Source of the DNA: Perkinsus olseni
Taxonomy: Eukaryota; Perkinsozoa; Perkinsida; Perkinsidae
DNA length: 64,000 nucleotides
Assembly (NCBI GenBank): GCA_013115135.1
Contig: JABANP010000067.1
Span: 1 to 64,000, forward strand
Reading direction: 5' to 3'
Shown: positions 35,660 through 46,339 of the stretch, piece after piece
Layout of the letters: the number at the start of each line of letters is the position of its first letter
Numbering within the stretch: the stretch's first letter is position 1
Position numbers and translations under genes: made by a program
Notes under the pieces: model-generated
Seen by the model: the letters and a program-made list of their open reading frames with translations, nothing else
Database searches by the model: none
What the model was told of the DNA's origin: nothing

Positions 35660-35926
35660 GCTCGGCAGGCTGTGGAACTGTTAGAGGTCGAGTGAGGACC
35701 GAAGATACCTCCGCTCGGGGAAGGCGGCTGTCCTGGTCAGCATGGCGATACTCGCGTATAGAGAGTGCGGTGATGCCGACAGAGTGGCTTTCTTGGACCG
35801 CTTGGTTCAACTTGAAGATGTGCCGATGTTGCAGCCTGCGAAGATCTGACCTTGGGTTTACAAGTACCCCTCTCAAGTACCCCTGCAACTTGCAGGGGTA
35901 CTTGAGAGTACTGTTGGGGCAATATC
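35660..35926 (+). pseudogene. Displaced partial copy of IFT144
   Basis: Matches IFT144 21511-21714 almost base for base. It covers the end of the exon RQAVELLEV, its intron (GTGAGG...GGTCAG) and the next exon AILAYRECGDADRVAFLDRL through LRVLLGQ. Because the intron is retained, it arose by DNA-level duplication rather than retroposition. About 60 bp are inserted between 35838 and 35898, containing a perfect 19-bp inverted repeat. No other part of IFT144 accompanies it, so it cannot encode the protein. Confidence 0.9.
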
Positions 35927-37943
35927 ATGAGTATAGTGGAACTCGTGGCCTTTGGGATATCACCGAGCGAAGGAGTTTCGGAGAAGAACCCTTCCTACGC
36001 CCCGACTTTGGTTGTCGATGATGCCGATTACCGAGAACATCGCGTTCTTGTCGCGTGAGCATACTCGCCATTTCCGATCAGTGGAGCCTCTACCATGGAG
36101 GAGACCACGAGCACCATTGAGGTCGAACATCAACTCTACGCGGAGTCCTTGCCAGATATACTGGCAATGAGTGGGCAGGGAATGACCCGAATAACTTGTG
36201 ACCCGAACCACCACTCGGCGATAACGCAATCAGCGAAAAAGCATGAAAGTAATCCGTTGAGTCACTTGGAGCAGAAGACAGTGAGTGAGCAGCTAGCCTT
36301 TACAGCACATCGTCCTCATGGTGACCATAGGCCTTGCAAAGCGCCGTGAAAAAAACAACCACTCCCCAGAAGTCCGGGCCACAGAGAAGTGACAGGGCAC
36401 GTGTCGTTGCTGACTCTATCCGGCTGATAGACAAGTTCGAAAAATCTGTTCGGGGCTCCAGAGAGACATGCACGTCTGAGTATGAGAGAAGAGCCTGTTC
36501 ACGGTCTCATAGACCGGGATCCCCAACCACCGTTCAAACTGATAAGCAATCGTATACAGGAATCTGTTGAACGGGCGGCGAGAGCTCACAGAAAAATCTA
36601 CCCAACGCTGTATATTCTTGGCAGTAATGTCGAAGGCTGGATGCCGAGCACTCGACCCTCACTCCCACAGGGCACTGGGATGGTCGCGGGGAGCTCTCGG
36701 AGGAGCTGAAGTCCTCTTCCGGCTGGCGCTGACATTGTCTTCTTTCTCCGGCAATGAGAAATGAGGCTGCCACCAGTGGCTCGTGACGAGCCAATACTGA
36801 TGAATGACCGTTCATGGTATCCCAACAGCGGTCGGGGCGAAGATCGACAGCGGAAGAAGGGAGAATGTCTATTGGCGTGCAAGCCAGCGACAACCATGGA
36901 GTAGAAAAAAGAGGCTAATTGTGCCATTACTGCTCGAACATATCAAACTTGGAACCGACGATGGCTGACGGAGAGTCTAGCAGGTTATGAACTACGACAA
37001 GGCCAACCTCGGGTTAGTGATGGCCTGGTTCTCGTCTGCAGCATCTCTTGCAAGGGCCTTTAGCACCGGCACTGCAGGCAACGAGCGTAACGGTACAAGG
37101 GACGACTAGCCCGGGTAGAAAGGCTCCCCCTTGGCAAACCTTGCACCACCGGCACTTGGAGGAAGAGCGCGGTTCGCGATGCTTGTGCTCCTTACCGTTG
37201 ACGATAACTATTAAGGTGATGGCAATGATGATCCGCAGCGCCCAGCTTATCATAACGAGGGTTGATGAAAACTGCAAGATTTTCATGTTAAGTTATTCGA
37301 CCAGTAGAGCTGCGCCAACAGGTGTTTCCCATTAATGGATGATCTCGGTGCGTTTCGTAGATTCCCGGGCTCAAGGACTTATTCTCGCGCCTTGGTCATT
37401 GTCAGCGCGGAATGACAACTCGTGACAACGCGGCGATCTTTCGAGGGAAACTAGATACGCACGCGTGCACATAGCTACGGTGCAGTACCATCAGCAATGC
37501 TATATACGCGTTTTGGTTGGCGCACTCACCCTGAATGAGCCAGGCAAAGGGCAGCTGTGAACGGGACAGGCCGGCGTGCTGCTGCTCATGTCACGGCGTC
37601 GCAATTTTCGACTCCCAGGGCGCAATAAAATTAGGAAGATATGTATTTATATCGAGGAACCGTAGACGGGCCACTAGCCGGCGCTTCTATAAAATCGTGA
37701 TTGACGAGACGATGATTTAGCAGAAAAGCGTCACACATAACCGTTCCTATTTCACCGCGTCAATGGAAAAACACACAGATTGGATGAATCATACAGCCCA
37801 TGCTGAGAGGAGTCCTCTCATGGTTGTCGGAGTTGGCAGAGCTTCACATGAGATTTTATGGCGCGCGCTTTTTACAATTGAGCGTTACTGTCGGCATATC
37901 TTCGTTTTGAAAGCGCATTTACACGGATTATGCCCGCCCTCCC
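35927..37943. other. Region without a firm gene
   Basis: Scattered short open frames. The + strand near 35940-36055 (PSYAPTLVVDDADYREHRVL) and 36095-36349 (84 aa) read somewhat like protein but lack recognisable features and clear splice joins. The minus strand has 36534-36893 (119 aa), also unrecognised. 37014-37286 (-) could encode a short hydrophobic segment (MKILQFSSTLVMISWALRII) followed by a Cys-rich tail, a possible small secreted or anchored peptide. Confidence 0.3.
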
Positions 37944-39337
37944 ATGCCCATCACAGATGTGATTCCTGCAGCAGTGGCGGCTGGCGTCTTGCATGTCCTC
38001 ATGGGGTCCCGACCACATCTCGGCCATCATGGTGGGTCTTCGAGCGAGCTTCTCCCGTCTCCTGCCGCTCGGCCGTGGTTTCCATTCGTTGGCTTCAGAC
38101 CGTCTCAGTATGCCAGCGGTGGAAGGCGTTCTGGTACGGCATCCGGTGGGGAGTCGGTCACTCGGTAGGCCTGGCGATCGTCGCTGTGCTACTCTGGACG
38201 ATCGAGGCCGAGACGACAGACTCCCGAACTCACCATTTCGCGTAAGGAACACTTTTGCCCCTGCCTTTCTGCTTCAGCTAACCCGTCCATTCAGGTACAT
38301 CGCGTCGTACGTCAGCGGTGCGTTCATGTTAGCGTTCGGGCTGTAGGTGCATGGCTTGTCTGCAGCAGTTGTCGATGAGCTTTTCTCTCTCTTCTAGGTA
38401 CTTCCTTTTGAAGGCGAAATCTGAGCTTGAGAAGATCGCGGAGATAGTCGAGCTCCGCACAACTCAGCGGAGATGGCGATCGGCCGGCACGAGAGATGCA
38501 CGAGAACGTCGCGTTCGAGTTACTAGATGACGAGCTGGTCCACGACTTCGAGGTCGGAGACGCGGAAGAGGGTCTCGATGATGGCTTGGGCGATAAAAGC
38601 ACAAGTTGTCGGTGAGTAGGTTGAATGCGATATGTAACGACTACCCATGATGCTTTCAGGAGCGTCAGCAGCCAGCACTCAGCCCGCCAGTCCAGTGGTA
38701 GATCCTGTCGCCCCTCCCAGCCCTGCCGGGGACGTACGAGAGCCCGAACCAGATAGTCGAATGAAGTTTTGCGTCTGTGGGACTGCCGGACGAACCAGAG
38801 CCCGACTGGTGAGCTCTGCGTAGGGCTTCTCTCTTCATGCTCTTGTCGTTCAGGTGCAAGCGTTGGTATCTTTCTGCGCTGGCATACTTGGTGGGATTGC
38901 TGGCCCGGGAGGGATGTTAGCGATCGTCCCAGCGACGTGAGTTCGGGTCATTCTCTGCTGAACCCCGGGGAGCTATTCTGTAGTTACTACGATACTGCCG
39001 GGGAAGCCTACGGGTATATTGGCACGTTTTTTGTAGCGTCAACGATGATGATGGGTATCGTAGCGGCTGTTTATGGCGAGGGTGAGTTGCTGAATCGGTC
39101 TGGGTGGTGTTTATTGCTGGTTGTAGTCACTTATCGGGTCGCGTCACGAAGCATGGACGACGGAGGGAGTTTACGGGTTGTTAAAGATAGTGTAAGATTT
39201 TCTGAGTCCGTCTTCGCCCTTGATCGACCTCAAGATGCGTTCTCAGGTACTTCGCTAGCTGCGGTGCCAGTATTGCCGTTGGTATAGCCTGGATTGTACT
39301 CAACGCAACAGGAGCTCTGCAGAAGCTGTTCGGTTGA
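37944..39337 (+). CDS. UreH/NiCoT-like multi-pass membrane protein, multi-exon
   Basis: Exons match a eukaryotic membrane family related to UreH-like and nickel/cobalt transporter proteins. Order: MPITDVIPAAVAAGVLHVLM followed by GPDHISAIM (38005), the family's His-containing helix; then QRWKAFWYGIRWGVGHSVGL (38120); YIASYVSGAFMLAFGL (38296); YFLLKAKSELEKIAEIVELR (38400), followed by an acidic loop; VQALVSFCAGILGGIAGPGG (38855); YYDTAGEAYGYIGTFFVAST (38985); and a last exon, YFASCGASIAVGIAWIVLNA, ending at TGA 39335-39337. Most frame changes fall at GT-AG introns of about 45-100 nt. The shift inside VLMG-PDH, around 38003-38007, does not and looks like one extra base. HxxxGPDH and RWGxGHS are hallmark metal-site-like motifs. 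Substrate unknown; nickel or cobalt transport is only a family analogy. Confidence 0.75.
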
Positions 39338-39529
39338 AGAACCCGCGGACTGCAACACTAGAGCGGAGGAATGATCGAGACGTGAAAGTTGGATCCTCCC
39401 GGAGCTGGCCGGGCTGCTGTTAATTCCATTGCACTCTTACATTCATTTTTTATTCAGGGAACTGTTCATGTTGGCCGACAAGTTTGGACTGTCATCTTCA
39501 CGCAGTTGTTAGATTGCTAATTTTATATT

Positions 39530-40225
39530 ATGCCCGCTGCTCAGCGCAAGTCGACTCACCCTCCCAAGCAAGGACTGGGGTACCGTCAATTCTGTCTTGC
39601 TTTCGATGGTCGTCCGTCCTTGGCTGAATGGGATTGTGACGTTGACGTTGACAGCAGACCGAAGAGAAGCAGCCACAAGGGTCGCGTGCCGGTACGACTG
39701 TTCGTGGCTGATGATCGTGGTTGTCTCGGTGTTGCGGGGACGGGCGAGGTTGAGAAGGAGGATTCCGCTCGTCTGAGGGCGCCGAGGTTTGCATGTGGAA
39801 GGGTTGCCGGTGAGAAGACTGTCCCGACCAGACGCAGGAAGCTGGCGAAATTGTTGGAGAGTTGGGAGGTTATTGATGAGGACGATATGTGGTGTATGGT
39901 TGAGGAAACGCAAGAGAGACCAAGATCAGCAAGGCGGTCATACGTCGATGTGGCTGCCAACGAGATGGGCATCGATGCTTGGGAAGAGCCTTACTTGGTG
40001 CAGACGGTGTTGGGCAAGAGCTCAGTGGCGTCAACCGTCAAGGCCGAGGAAAGTGCTGGTTCGGAGGCGACCACCGACGAGGACGAATTTGGTGACTTGA
40101 AGGGCATTTTGGAGATGAAGTTTAGTAAGAGTTTGCGAGGAAGGGTTGAAGCACGCCGGCGACACCATCAAAGGGCCGAGCGTAAGAAGGAGAAGAAGAT
40201 GAGGAGAAAATCGGGTAAGGCTTGA
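39530..40225 (+). CDS. Hypothetical basic protein, intronless
   Basis: A 231-residue frame beginning MPAAQRKSTHPPKQGLGYRQ. The middle part contains RRRKLAKLLESWEVIDEDDM. An acidic stretch (SEATTDEDEFGDLKG) is followed by a strongly basic, helix-prone tail (RRHHQRAERKKEKKMRRKSG), which suggests nucleolar or RNA-binding localisation. No known domain is recognised. Same strand as and 192 bp after the UreH-like gene. The minus-strand frames across it are shadows. Confidence 0.7.
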   Translation: MPAAQRKSTHPPKQGLGYRQFCLAFDGRPSLAEWDCDVDVDSRPKRSSHKGRVPVRLFVADDRGCLGVAGTGEVEKEDSARLRAPRFACGRVAGEKTVPTRRRKLAKLLESWEVIDEDDMWCMVEETQERPRSARRSYVDVAANEMGIDAWEEPYLVQTVLGKSSVASTVKAEESAGSEATTDEDEFGDLKGILEMKFSKSLRGRVEARRRHHQRAERKKEKKMRRKSGKA

Positions 40226-40478
40226 GCTCAGTCTTGAGCGATTCTGATACTCATTTATAATTGATGTTGATTGGCTTTGTTCACTACGAGTGAAAAAAGC
40301 TGATTTCTGTTGTATCTATCGCATGTTTATTTTGCCTCGTTTTTATCTTATTTTTAAATACCCCTATTTGCATGTAACTGCATCGTCGACGAGACGCTGC
40401 CGCCGCGGGCGTGTGTTGGGTAAGAGCGTGTCGAGTTCCTCCAGTTTTCGCTGTGTGCTGTTAGAGGTAGTTTTTGTG

Positions 40479-43400
40479 ATGTCGAGGGAGGGCCATCGGC
40501 GGGCCGGCGTTCGAGTCCCTCTATGGGTGAGGATACTCCTTTGCATCGGTATGGGTATTATTATAATACTATCTCGAGTGAAGCTGGTCAGCTTTCCCGA
40601 GCATGAGAGTATACATAGCGCCCCGCTTGTTGGCGTTAATGTTAAGTAGTATCGGAGGGATGGCCAGTGTCAGTGTTCGCGCAGCTGCTGTTGCTGCGGC
40701 TCTTCAATCTCATCTGAACCGCTCCGTTAAGGCGATCCGCTTTGCCGGATGATTGCTTTCACCCACCCTGCTCTTCGGTATCGGCCATGTTGTTTTGTCG
40801 TGCACGTCGGTCTTAAACTGCACCGCATTATCAATTTTCTCCATCTTTTTGATGGAGCTGGTGGTGATAAATGAGTCGGTCGCGTGGGCCGGTAGCTACT
40901 TTTCTGGTCGTGGACTACAGAAGATATGGAACCTTAGAAGAGATGGATTTTAGTGGAAAAAATCGAGAAATTCCCTGCAGAAAACGCGTGTTCAGTTGCA
41001 GAAAATTCGTCTCCACTTTTGAGTACAATACGAGAGTGAGTCCGATAACATCGTCAGCTTCGGAGCTGTTGGCACGGAGGTGAACGCTGGCCGCTGGCGG
41101 ACACTGTATCGAGCGTCTTACACGATGGTCTCACGCGTCGGGCTTTGGTGGGTGAATCTTGTTTCTGGAATTCCGAACGCCCTGCCTGAAGAGACAAAAT
41201 CCCTCTCTTCAGTTCCCTGTTCACGGATGAGTACCTGTCTGGTCGAGCTTGGGGTACCTACATTCCACAGCTACTCTTTGCCTTAACACCAGGACACAGC
41301 CAATGGGAAGGAGATGACCCTCGAAGGGCGCCTGTAGTGGGCCTGCTTTGGAGCGATGTTAATGGGAAGAACCTTCGCTATGAATGCGAGGTCCCGGGTA
41401 GTGCATGGCAGAAGGGCGATGCCATCGAGGGCGGCGTCTCGTGGCGATTGAAAATTGCGTGCGAAGACAGAGATTGTCATCAGTGTTTGAGCTGAAAGCC
41501 CAACGCTGACAGCATGGCTCAGTTGGACTACCACCGATGTGACTTTCTGTGGGGCCTGAATTTGTCGGGTGGACATGCGTGCGCTGTTCTTAGTATTTTG
41601 CGGGAGGCCTCCGCTCAGCTGAGGGCCGTGTTTTTCTCAGAAAAGTCCCGAGTGACGTTTCGGTACGCTGAGCACTGCCACAGCAGCGGCAAGTTCGTTG
41701 CCGAGGACGCCAAACTACGCTCGTCGATCTCGGCGAGTTGGCGGGTCCGCAGCGGAGCGATCGACGTGAATGCGCAAGTCGTTAATCGCTACGTGAACAG
41801 GACGGTGAAATTCTATTTTTATGTTGACGACGTCGAGGGAAGCCTCGGAGATTATCGGATCTCCGGTCTCGAGAAAGCAACACAACACCAACTTAAGTGG
41901 CCCTCCGCGGAGAAGTTCAACGTGGCCGAACTGATACAGTTGAGGAAACGCAAGATACGCAAGAATGGCAAGATTTTGCCTGGTTTTGACCTAGTGGATG
42001 GAGGCGAGGACTGCGAGGACCAATCGTGTTTGAGTCTTTGGGTGGTCGAAGTTGCTGAGAATGCGACGCTGAGGGTCCGGCTTGAATCTGATAAGATTAT
42101 TGGTTCGAATGATGCGGATGATGATGATGGATATGACGCAGCTGTGCGAAGACTGTGGCCCAATTTGAAGGGGGAAATGTATCATGCAGTGGCAAGTGTA
42201 GTTGGTGGAGTGTCCGACACTCGAGGAGAATTGGTCGTGAAGGTAAGAGAGTGGTTTCCTACTCGACAGGTTGCGGGTTCGAATCCCATGCGGGGATCCA
42301 TCCCATAATTCATGCCTGGCATATCCATTCGCTGTAAATGCGAAACATAACTTCTTCTGGCGGAGTCCCTGGGCGTCCGTGGTGTCAGGATGGCCCTCCG
42401 GTGAATCGCAGTCTGATTTCGATGGTGCCGAGCAGATCATTTTTCCCGAGGGGGTTCCTTTGGGATGAGGGATTTCATCTTTTATTGATGGAAGAATGGG
42501 ACCCGACTAGAGCTCTGCAGGTGAGAGAGTATCTTAGGTTGAACCCTGCCGAACACGGATTAGATACTTTTGTCGTGGCTGGGAATGCAAGATCCTCAAA
42601 GCGGTTGGATACCGCGGGAGGCGGCACTCGGGCCGCGACAGCAGTCACGGGTCCCCGACAATTTCTACCCCAGGATCGGACCATTGCCAACCCGCCCGCC
42701 CTGCTGCTCACCATAAGAAGCATAATCGCTGAGTCGAAGGGAATCTTCGATACAGTAGAGTCGGTCGGATCGATCCTCCGGACGCTCGTGGCGCCTCATC
42801 TAGACGGCTGGTGAGGCCTCCTCTGTGAATTCGATTGGGTGATGACAAGATCAGGTACGACTTCCTCGATAAGACGCAGGCATCTCCATTCTCGACATCC
42901 TCCACAAGATGCCCTCGCTGGACCGGTCGTACGGCCGCTCACAATCTTGCCAGCGGTTTGGACGATTACCCTCGAGGGGTCCTCGTGGGTGAGTCCATCG
43001 CCACCTCTTCGGGACCGCCCAGGAAGTTCTGCTTTAGATGAAGGATTGGAGTGCCATGTTGACCTCACCTCGTGGATGGTGCTGTTCGCGGACACTATGG
43101 TGAAGATTAACAGTACCGCCGTCGGGGTGCGGTAGGGCGATGCGGCATCTCGGCTGTGGTTGAAGTTCATCACTCGCAGGCCTACACGATTCTGGCAGGG
43201 TGAGCGGGAGCGTCTACAGTCGCTGTTGAGGACGAAGATGGTCAACGAGAAGGGGATGTTCTCTGATCCTTATCGGCAGGCAAATAGTTGTGAGAAAAGG
43301 AAAGGGAAGGCGGGGTGAGTGGTGGCCGATCGGCAAGGCAGCTCGAGAGGCTCCTCCTCAGTTCGTTGCTGTCCCGTCCGCCATGGGTGGGCCGCGGTAT

Positions 43401-44163
43401 GGCCGGGCAGTGTTCTCCTATGAATGGCATTGAGTGCGACCCCTACAGTGATGCTCCGTGCTGCAGTCCATCTGGCTGGTGTGGCGGCAGTCGTGACCAC
43501 TGCGAATGCGAGGGGTGCATTAGGTAGCTTCCTCAGACTCCCCCCCAGCGTACGGTCCGCTCGTCAGGTACCTCCCTTTGGAAGAGAGAATGAAGAAGGA
43601 TAAAGCCTTCGGTCGGAAGTACACCATCAGTGCAGCGCCGGTCCACTCCCCTCACGTCGGCTACGTTACCATCTTCCCTCTGCTCCTGGGCCTCCTCGAT
43701 CCCGTCAAGGATCGCCAAATCATCCTCACCACGATCGATGTCATCAACAAGGAGCTCATGACGCCTTACGGGTTGGCCTCCCTGTCTAAATCAGACCCGC
43801 TGTATCGAATGGGGGAAGACTATTGGCGAGGCAAAATATGGGGTAACATCAACCTCCTCGCGATCGGCGCGCTGAGACATTACGGCAGCGTCATGGACGA
43901 TTCAACCATCACCGAAACGGCCGACTCGATTCGGAAGAGGATTCATGAAGACTGTCGAGGATGGGTTCAAGAAGAAGAAGAGTATTTATGAAAACTACAC
44001 GCCCGATAGAGGGGAGCCTGCCGGGGCCGCCCCGTTCACCGGTTGGACGGCTGTGGCCTACGTTTTGGCAACTGAAGAGGATAATCACTGGTGGGAGAAG
44101 GCAGTCGGGACTCCGAGTGTCGATCAGACTCGTCCCGAACGATATGTCTCTGATGAGTTGTAG
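40479..44163 (+). CDS. ER alpha-glucosidase I (mannosyl-oligosaccharide glucosidase, GH63), multi-exon
   Basis: Removes the outermost glucose from Glc3Man9GlcNAc2 on new glycoproteins in the ER. The start at 40479 gives a short basic tail, then a signal anchor (ILLCIGMGIIIILS). Family anchors in order: RAWGTYIPQLLFALTPGHSQ (41250); VRNRTVKFYFYVDD-type strands (41800); FPRGFLWDEGFHLLLMEEWD (42446), the canonical GH63 motif; NPPALLLTIRSII (42690); SGLDDYPRG (42954); VDLTSWM (43060), whose Asp is the expected general acid; SPHVGYVTIFPLLLGLLDP (43640); YWRGKIWGNINLLAIGALRH (43821); and IYENYTPDRG (43985), whose Glu is the expected base. The protein ends VSDEL, an ER-retrieval-like signal. A Cys-rich exon at about 43390-43526 is spliced in phase. 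A one-base frame break near 43946-43952 interrupts conserved sequence. Confidence 0.9.
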
Positions 44164-44439
44164 ATGTTGTTTCCACACAATCAAGTTGGGATTTGTGTTA
44201 TTATTAGTGGTAAATTGATGTTCATAGTAACCGACGACACTTCTACGAGAATATCGTAACGTAAATATTCACGAAAAATTTTCCTTCACCTCAGCAGCCC
44301 GGCCTTTCGCGATTGTGTCGCGGTACTTGCGTAATATCCGGACTTCTCGACCCGAAACACAATACTCAAAAGCGGAGGCGAAACATTCACATTCCGCATA
44401 GAATTAATAACATAATAATCATATCGTCAAATGCTCTCC
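44164..44439. other. Convergent 3' region
   Basis: Short AT-rich interval between glucosidase I (+) and the first cofilin (-). No gene. Confidence 0.6.
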
Positions 44440-45045
44440 TCACTTTTGGACTTTCTTCTTGATCTCCTCGAAGAGCAAATCGCCCTCGTCGTTACACTGA
44501 ATCTCCTGGTAGACACCGTCTAGGGGTTTACGAATTGCGTCTTTGGAAGAGGCGAACCTAGCGGCTATAGTTCAAGTCGGTGAATGCTCGCAAGGATGCT
44601 TACAGCATCTTCCTCTTGACAGGGGCGGTGTCGGGCGACCAAAAAATGAACAAGACCTTCTCTTGTTTCTGAAGCAAGAAGATGTGAACCAACAGTCGGG
44701 TTGTTAATCCAACTCACAGCTCCAGACTCATCGTGTTCGAATTCAAAGTCTACGACAGCGTAACGAGGCTCGTGGCTGGCGAGGAGGGCCTGTCGATGAA
44801 ACTGTACTTCAATATTAGGAGGAGGAATGATACCTGCTTGAAATCATCATACGTCTTGTCCTTGGTGCCCTCGGACTCGATCACGATCCGTTTGTTGTCG
44901 GCAGTGAACGCGTAGATGATGTACCTGAAAGTTGATCGAAGGCAACAAGAGACGATCATTGCTGTTACCTCTTGTCATGCTTCAACTTGAGATTGTTGTA
45001 ACTGACAATGCAATCTCCGTCGGCAACAACACCGGAACAGGCCAT
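44440..45045 (-). CDS. ADF/cofilin, intact copy, four exons
   Basis: Actin-depolymerising factor that severs actin filaments and recycles monomers in the cytoplasm. Starts MACSGVVADGDCIVSYNNLK at 45045. Subsequent exons: YIIYAFTADNKRIVIESEGT; ALLASHEPRYAVVDFEFEHD; KVLFIFWSPDTAPVKRKM; and ASSKDAIRKPLDGVYQEIQC with the C-terminal LLFEEIKKKVQK and stop at 44440-44442. Three clear GT-AG introns interrupt it, about 44927-44974, 44794-44840 and 44664-44720, and a fourth is indicated near 44570-44610. The WSPD and KM(L)-ASSKDA actin-binding motifs of the family are present, as are RYAVVDFEF and the N-terminal SGV. Spliced length is about 135-140 residues, normal for protist ADFs. Confidence 0.9.
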
Positions 45046-46339
45046 CGTTGAGTGGGGTCAATAACAAATTGAACTGTACACAGCCGTTTCGCTTTAGAAA
45101 ACCACAGACACGATGCTTCGCCTGGAACTGACCAGAGGCTTGGCTGCTGATCGAGACGCAAAGGCCGGCCTGCAGCACAGGTCCCCTAGAGAACCATTCC
45201 GGAGGGCAGCGGTGCAGAGGCTAGCGGTAGATGCCGGAAACACTTCGATGTGCACACAAGAAAGCTAGGGCAGCGCTTCAAGGGAATCCCAGAGATGCAC
45301 CAACGACAAGAGTATGATGCAGGAAAGCACCTTGCCCCATATCGCGCAAACAACGGTGCATCGGAGTTAATAGGGGACCGTAGAAGACGTGGCAGCGAGT
45401 ATTGAGTACCGCCGGTTACATAAACGGCGTGCGCGTATCAAACTCAGATCGCGCGCGCCCCAATTGATGCGCTGTTTGCTGTGAGTCTGTCGGATTGTTG
45501 TCGATTTCCAGAAGGGTGCGGTTTAAAGCACTTCAAATAGTATTGAACGGTTCGACTTGAACCTGTAGTCCTCTAATGAAACTCCATACACGACAATAAC
45601 TGGAGAGGCTATTGAATAGCGGATCGAGGACTGGGGAGGCTCTTGTTCCAACCGTTAATTCTCCCGTTGTCAAACGAGGGTATTCAACGAGCCGTTGAAG
45701 GGTTTGGTTCGGAGTCTAACTTTTTTCTACAGTCTCTAAAAGTGGCTGTCCATCGATTGACCAATCGCATTGATAACAAGCGTATCCCTATAGGTGAGTG
45801 TTAAACCCTATTCGGCCATGTAAGGCCCTCTTGATCATATGCTCTGTTTGATGTTCCATTCTGAGGTCAGTGCACATTGCTATCAGCCCCTGAAGGTGTT
45901 CTCCATTGACCCACATAAAGGATCGTTGATGAAATTCCCAACCACGATCGGCACAGAGGGCAATCTTCATGCCTATCGGTACTACCGAATCGGTAGAGTT
46001 TACACTCTCCGTTCGCGCTTGGCTTCCAAAGACACCTGCATTAATGGCTTGCTTGGAATGAAAGCGTTAACTCTCCGCTCGAGATCCGCCCCACCTCGCG
46101 TTTTAGGTGATTCCTTGTAGCGATTGACTACGTGTCCCTCACGGTGGCAACACTACACCCGAATAATAGATGAAATCACTAGAGTACTACCATGGGTGCG
46201 GCACGCTTGACGTGCATTTAGTTTATATACGATGGGTGTAGACTCTGTTACAGAGCCTTTCTCAATCTTATGAAAGAAAACACGATGAATGCCGTCGAGA
46301 CGACGCGAGGTATCTCGCTGAGGATTTCCACGGTTGCGA
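45046..46339. other. Region without a recognised gene
   Basis: No coding family is visible on either strand. The minus strand at 45788-45970 has a 60-residue frame without features. It contains the words TAATCTCC/GGTTCTATTGAACGG and several short direct repeats, but nothing that defines an element. Confidence 0.35.

Noticed and set aside
42230..42300. Possible tRNA gene around GGTTCGAATCC
   Set aside because: The T stem has a mismatch and a wobble pair, no matching acceptor stem is found, and it lies in an intron of glucosidase I.
42796..43245. 149-residue minus-strand open frame
   Set aside because: Antisense shadow of conserved glucosidase I exons.
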